Of a stretch of DNA of 11,410 nucleotides, positions 7,851 through 11,410 are shown one piece after another. The notes beneath the pieces are model-generated. The model worked only from the letters and a program-made list of their open reading frames with translations. It was not told the DNA's origin and searched no databases. The stretch is from Larix sibirica (lineage: Eukaryota > Streptophyta > Pinopsida > Pinales > Pinaceae). Each line of letters opens with the position of its first letter. The first letter of the stretch is position 1. The stretch lies in contig NWUY0300071862.1 in assembly GCA_004151065.3 (NCBI GenBank), positions 1-11,410 on the forward strand, given 5' to 3'. Position numbers and translations under genes: made by a program.

Positions 7851-9480
7851 TTGGCAAAGTCATGTGTTCATTGTGTTGTGTTATCCATGTCTTGGTGAAG
7901 TCATTGGTGAATTCCTCTTTTTTATTCTAGCAAACCACTCGCAGCTAAGAATTCCAAATCCACCATAAGAGATGAAAGGTCCTTCGAGAGCAATGTTGGC
8001 CTCAGAATCATTCCTTCATGGGAAGGGGTCAATAGTGTTTTGGCAAGCATTGCATTGCCACACACTCTTCCCCCCTCTCACCCTACAATCATCAATGCAT
8101 TTATCTTTAATCTTCCCTCCTCCCAAGTATTTCAAGGACATAATTAAGGTCAACCCTCTCTTCAACCCAATTTTCCTCATAAAATTTTTCAATTGCAAAA
8201 TGGGAGAATTGTAGCTATAAATTTGGACTCTATACATTCAATGGTAAATGTGGTATACTAAAAATAAATTTCTCTAATGTACAAATTCAACAACTTTTGG
8301 CTCAATTATTCACATTTTAGTTTTTTATATGAAATTGGAAAAGGATCTTTATAAGTTTTCATGTTGGAGGCAATTTTAATTGTTTACATTAGAAATCTAG
8401 TTCAAAAGAAATAGAATCTGAATTAAACCAAGAAACCTACGATAGGTTTGTTTATCCAACATTTTGTACTTTTATGCAAAGTCCATCTTCATGGACCAAG
8501 TCCTTTGAAGTTCTTGTATGTAAGTTGTACCACATTGATACTTTTTTGTTTAAAAGAAATCACATCAAATCTAGTTGAAAAGAAATAGAATATGAATTAA
8601 ACCAAGAAACATGCGATAGGTTTTTTATCCAATGTTTCAGACTTTTTATGCAAAGTCCATTTTCATGGACCAGGTCCTTTGAAATTATTGTTTGTAAGTT
8701 GTACCACATTAATACTTTATTGTTTAAAATAAATCACATAAAAAAATGAATTTTAGTAGGGCATTTGAAATGGCAAACTTTTCTCCACCACCATCTCTAA
8801 AGTTCCTCATCACCTTGTGTGGCAAGTGTTTAATAACCTTTCCTAGGTGTATAAACCTTAGAAGGGTTCAAAGTCCATACCAAAGAATCATTCACGTCTT
8901 TAATTCTAACATAGCTTGATATGAGATTTGCTACATAATCATCCCACATGGATTCATCTTCATCCCTTAATCCTAAAGCCCTTGCAGAAAGCCACTCTTG
9001 ATGCTAGATTGTAGCCATATTCAAGTCTACAATTCGATGTAAGGTGTATATTCCTCTGCTCCTTGAGTGTTGTATAATGTGCATTGGAAGTCTGTAATCT
9101 CCACCACTACCTATCCAAGCAAGAATCCACCCTAACTTGGACCTTTGTTCCTTTTCCCACACACCAAGCAAGCCAATTCCCTATCAAAGAGAACGCAAGT
9201 AAAATAGCATTACAAATGCTAGAAATGTTGTAAGGGTTATTGACGAGGTTTCAGATCCAATCCTCAACAATATCAAGATATAAATATTTTCCTTAACTAC
9301 AACACATCAAAATCCAGCCCTTGAACAAACCTCCAAGAACTTTTAGCTCCCAAGGCTTGAGAAAAGTGAAAAATGTTTTTCAAGCCTTGGCATCCCATTG
9401 CCTCCGAACCAAATGAACAAAAAATAACAATTACAAAAATGAATTTGAAGAATATGGAAAATACCATGAGCTTAAATAAT
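7851..9480 (-). pseudogene. LINE (non-LTR) ORF2 C-terminal pseudogene: end of reverse transcriptase plus zf-RVT region
   Basis: ORF2 makes the endonuclease and reverse transcriptase that copy a LINE into the genome. Only the C-terminal part is visible, on the minus strand. In order: GLKNIFHFSQALGAKSSWRF (9327-9386); KYLYLDIVEDWI (about 9256-9291); SSICNAILLAFSLIGNWLAW and VGKGTKV (about 9140-9223); WIGSGGDYRLPM (about 9082-9116); WLSARALGLRDEDESMWDDY; SLVWTLNPSKVYTPRKGY (around 8857-8880); then the zf-RVT region KVCHFKCP, LNNKVLMWYNL and ENGLCIK. WWIWNS at about 7949-7966 matches the WGIWLARN-type motif. At least two frameshifts (about 9117 and 9295) and many stops break it. The endonuclease and the RT catalytic core are absent, so it is either 5'-truncated, as LINE insertions often are, or decayed beyond recognition past 9480. 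Confidence 0.87.
8394..8742 (-). repeat. 174-bp tandem duplication inside the LINE ORF2 zf-RVT region
   Basis: Two copies, 8394-8567 and 8568 to about 8742, are collinear and roughly 85 to 90 percent identical by eye. Both contain AGAAATAGAAT, GAATTAAACCAAGAAAC, GTAAGTTGTACCACATT and an internal inverted repeat, GTCCAT/ATGGAC with a 4-base loop (8481-8496 and 8655-8670). The start-to-start distance is 174, exactly 58 codons. On the minus strand both copies read as the LINE segment NK(K/V)..MWYNL, KDLVHE.GLCIK and VSWFNS.SISF. The right-hand copy is collinear with the upstream ORF2 text, and the left-hand copy is the extra one in reading direction. Confidence 0.93.
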
Positions 9481-9564
9481 ATTGATTTTGAATTTTTATA
9501 GATTCTCAAGTCAAATATGTGAGAAGTTATACAAGTTGAAAATCCTTTGTGAGACAAAATCAAA
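9481..9564 (-). other. possible upstream extension of the LINE ORF2 relic
   Basis: The frame holding the GLKNIFHF segment stays open upstream to 9563 on the minus strand and contains a phenylalanine-rich run and FGSEA near 9402-9416. This could be a decayed RT thumb region before GLKNIF. The residues upstream of FGSEA do not match any motif well enough for a firm call. Confidence 0.35.
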
Positions 9565-9840
9565 GATTGTTTATCAAAAAGTATAAGAAATTTTAAAAAA
9601 TTATAATAAATCTATCATTATTCCTTTAAAAAGGTGTATAGGTGGAAATCTAGGTTAATTATTGTGTTCGAATTGTTCTTTAAAAATAGCAATTATTGCA
9701 AACAGAGAACATTTTAAAAGTATATCGAATTAGACATTCCAAAAGAATGTGAATAAAAATTATTCTACACAATGATGTTATCGAATAGGATGGTAAGTTT
9801 CTTTGGAGCTGAGATGAGACAACGAAGTCTCTCTAATGAC
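9565..9840. other. anonymous spacer between the two LINE relics
   Basis: A+T-rich DNA with no frame or motif that I recognise. It separates the minus-strand ORF2 relic from the plus-strand ORF1 relic and should hold the junction between the two events. No target-site duplication was identified. Confidence 0.5.
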
Positions 9841-10190
9841 TAGTGTTTAACCTAACCGTCACAGCTTTGTTGGAGGACCTAACAAGCCCATGTGATAGGG
9901 TTGCTTCAAGTGAAAATCGCAGCCTATTCACTACGAGATCTACAACCTATTTTGACAAATATCTGCCAAATCTCATCAGGGTTCAAGCCCAAGCTAATTT
10001 CGTCTTGTTGCGGCAAAGCTATGGCAAAGACAAATAATCTACTTATAGAAATCAAGGCCTTTAAATTGTTAATTAGCAATCTAAAGCCAACAAATCGAGC
10101 TCAGTCGTGCCCAATAAAATTGTTAAAGGATGGACATCATCTCTCATTTGGACCTATCGATTCCAGCTCCAAGGAAAAAATCTATTATCC
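9841..10190 (+). other. possible N-terminal part of the LINE ORF1 relic
   Basis: Two overlapping plus-strand frames (9843-10037 and 9892-10197) lie directly upstream of the DUF4283-like part, where the ORF1 N-terminal region would be. That region is poorly conserved in LINEs, and I cannot match these residues to a motif. The position is the only support. Confidence 0.3.
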
Positions 10191-11110
10191 TGTATGAACG
10201 TGCCCTAGTGGGAAATTTCACAGTTTGTGGTCTAGTGCAAGATCCATTGAATCATGGGTCATAAAATAACTGACTCCCAAGTTCCATGGACAAGTATTTT
10301 TGTTTGCTTCAGGAAAAGGTATTTTCATTTTTGTATTCCACAAGGCAGATCGAGACTTCATCTTTCGCTCAAGACCCTACTTAATGGGATCCATGGATTG
10401 GATTTGTTCTAACTAGGTGATTTCTTGATTTCAACCCAGAAGAAGAGATCACAGGAGCCCTATCGGTTACACTACCATACGAGCCCATGGGCAAATAGAA
10501 CCATCTACAAGCCCAATAGTATAAGTATATATCTTTCAAATGTAATTTTTCATGAGCATGGACACTTCGCCAAGAATTGTCCAAAGAACCAAGCAAACAA
10601 ATCTTCGCCAAAGCAAAATATGAATACCCATAGTAATCAAGCGTAGACTTCTTTCAAGCCATTCTCAAATAAGCAAAAAAAAACAACATCCCAAGGTGAT
10701 GCTACAATCAAAGGTATATTAGAAAAATCCATCAATTGTAAACAACAATAGATTTGAGGTCCTCAAAGTTACAAAGGAAGTGGGCAAGAATGCTGCGAAG
10801 GCATACCTAGCAATAATCTCCATCATAACCTAAAGATAGAGCAATAGCATCCTAGATCTCAAAGAAAGCATCAAATACTGCAACAAAGGCCACAAAATTG
10901 GATCCAGTGCAAAAAATATTGCAAGAACACAAAGGGACCCCAATGGAAACAAGTAAACTATCATGGAACCAACTTCTTGGATCCATCAGACGAAGGAAGA
11001 AGAGGAATTAGAGAAAGAATCAAAGGATGTCAAGATAGAAGAGTAGGATCAAAGGGAACATGACCCTCCTACTAAGCCCTCAATGCAACATGCATGTTCA
11101 TCTAAAACTT
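10191..11110 (+). pseudogene. LINE ORF1 pseudogene (DUF4283-like domain plus zinc knuckle)
   Basis: Plant LINE ORF1 proteins bind element RNA with a DUF4283-type domain and a CCHC knuckle. From 10201 the plus strand reads GKFHSLWSSARSIESWVIK, a TAA stop at 10267-10269, then LTPKFHGQVFLFASGKGIF, FVFHKADRDFIF and RPYLMGS, which is the DUF4283 core. The frame then changes: DFNPEEEI at 10427 continues to LPYEPMGK and a TAG at 10496-10498. The knuckle lies at 10541-10580: FKC, then in another frame HEHGHFAKNCP. Two bases are missing between them, which removes the second cysteine. Downstream come NRFEVLKVTKE (from 10747) and a charged segment with EEEELEKESKDVKIEE near 11000-11045, matching the usual linker after the knuckle. 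Frameshifts and stops make it non-functional. No ORF2 start follows within the window. Confidence 0.87.
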
Positions 11111-11410
11111 ATGAATGACTAGCGTTCATCAATGCCCTAAGGATAGGATCTTATCCCTCTCCACCTCTCTCAAGGGGAAGGACATCAAAGCGAGAACATA
11201 GTGAAATAAAGGCTAAGTGAAATATTTTCTTGGGTCGTTAGTTAAAACCAAAATCCTTGCTTAAGAAAGAGAGAACTATCCCAAAGAGTTAAGTATGTAT
11301 TGCAAATATGTTTTGATTCTAGGCCAGTTCTAAGAATCTATACTCGTAGACCTTTTTGTTGTGCTTTTGAAATACTTAGAACAATTCAATATTTAGGCAA
11401 TCATTTTGAG
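11111..11410. other. unassigned right end
   Basis: If the LINE were complete, ORF2 with its endonuclease would begin about here on the plus strand. I looked for the usual NIRGLN-type start and for catalytic motifs and did not find them. One plus-strand frame near 11220-11400 has few stops but no recognisable domain. Confidence 0.45.

Noticed and set aside
7972-8237. Overlapping open frames on both strands as small genes
   Set aside because: They fall inside the LINE ORF2 relic, have no domain of their own, and end within decayed text.

Overview
This window looks like plant nuclear DNA, A+T-rich and gene-poor, and most likely comes from a large repeat-filled genome such as a conifer's. That assignment is an inference. 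It rests on a tRNA-derived SINE, a Ty3/gypsy gag-pol relic of the plant type, plant-type LINE ORF1 (DUF4283-like, zinc knuckle) and ORF2 relics, and a plant-style microsomal cytochrome P450 fragment. I see no intact protein-coding gene and no RNA gene. Every recognisable coding stretch carries stops and frameshifts.

Layout, left to right. Positions 1-273 are anonymous. Positions 274-513 hold a short SINE with exact 10-bp target-site duplications. Positions 514-1546 are anonymous. A plus-strand P450 N-terminal pseudogene occupies 1547-1869: a membrane anchor, then the proline hinge and first sheet region. It stops abruptly where a minus-strand Ty3/gypsy relic begins. That relic runs from the start of reverse transcriptase (about 1872) back through protease (DSG at 2607-2615), the gag zinc knuckle (2854-2904) and the capsid region (about 3050-3510) to a leader near 4100. 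Positions 4109-4640 may be its 5' LTR.

Positions 4640-6781 hold nothing I recognise. Positions 6782-7314 are a degenerate tandem repeat in an A-B-B-A-B order. A minus-strand LINE ORF2 C-terminal relic spans about 9480 down to 7690 and contains an internal 174-bp (58-codon) tandem duplication at 8394-8742. Positions 9565-9840 are anonymous. A plus-strand LINE ORF1 relic runs from about 10190 to 11110, possibly starting near 9840. The last 300 bases are unassigned.

Nothing here works together as a functional system. The window is a layered record of transposon insertion, truncation, local duplication and decay. The most informative points are the P450/retrotransposon junction, the complete SINE with its duplications, the in-frame duplication inside the LINE, and the head-to-head LINE fragments. 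I found no evidence for a new functional system.
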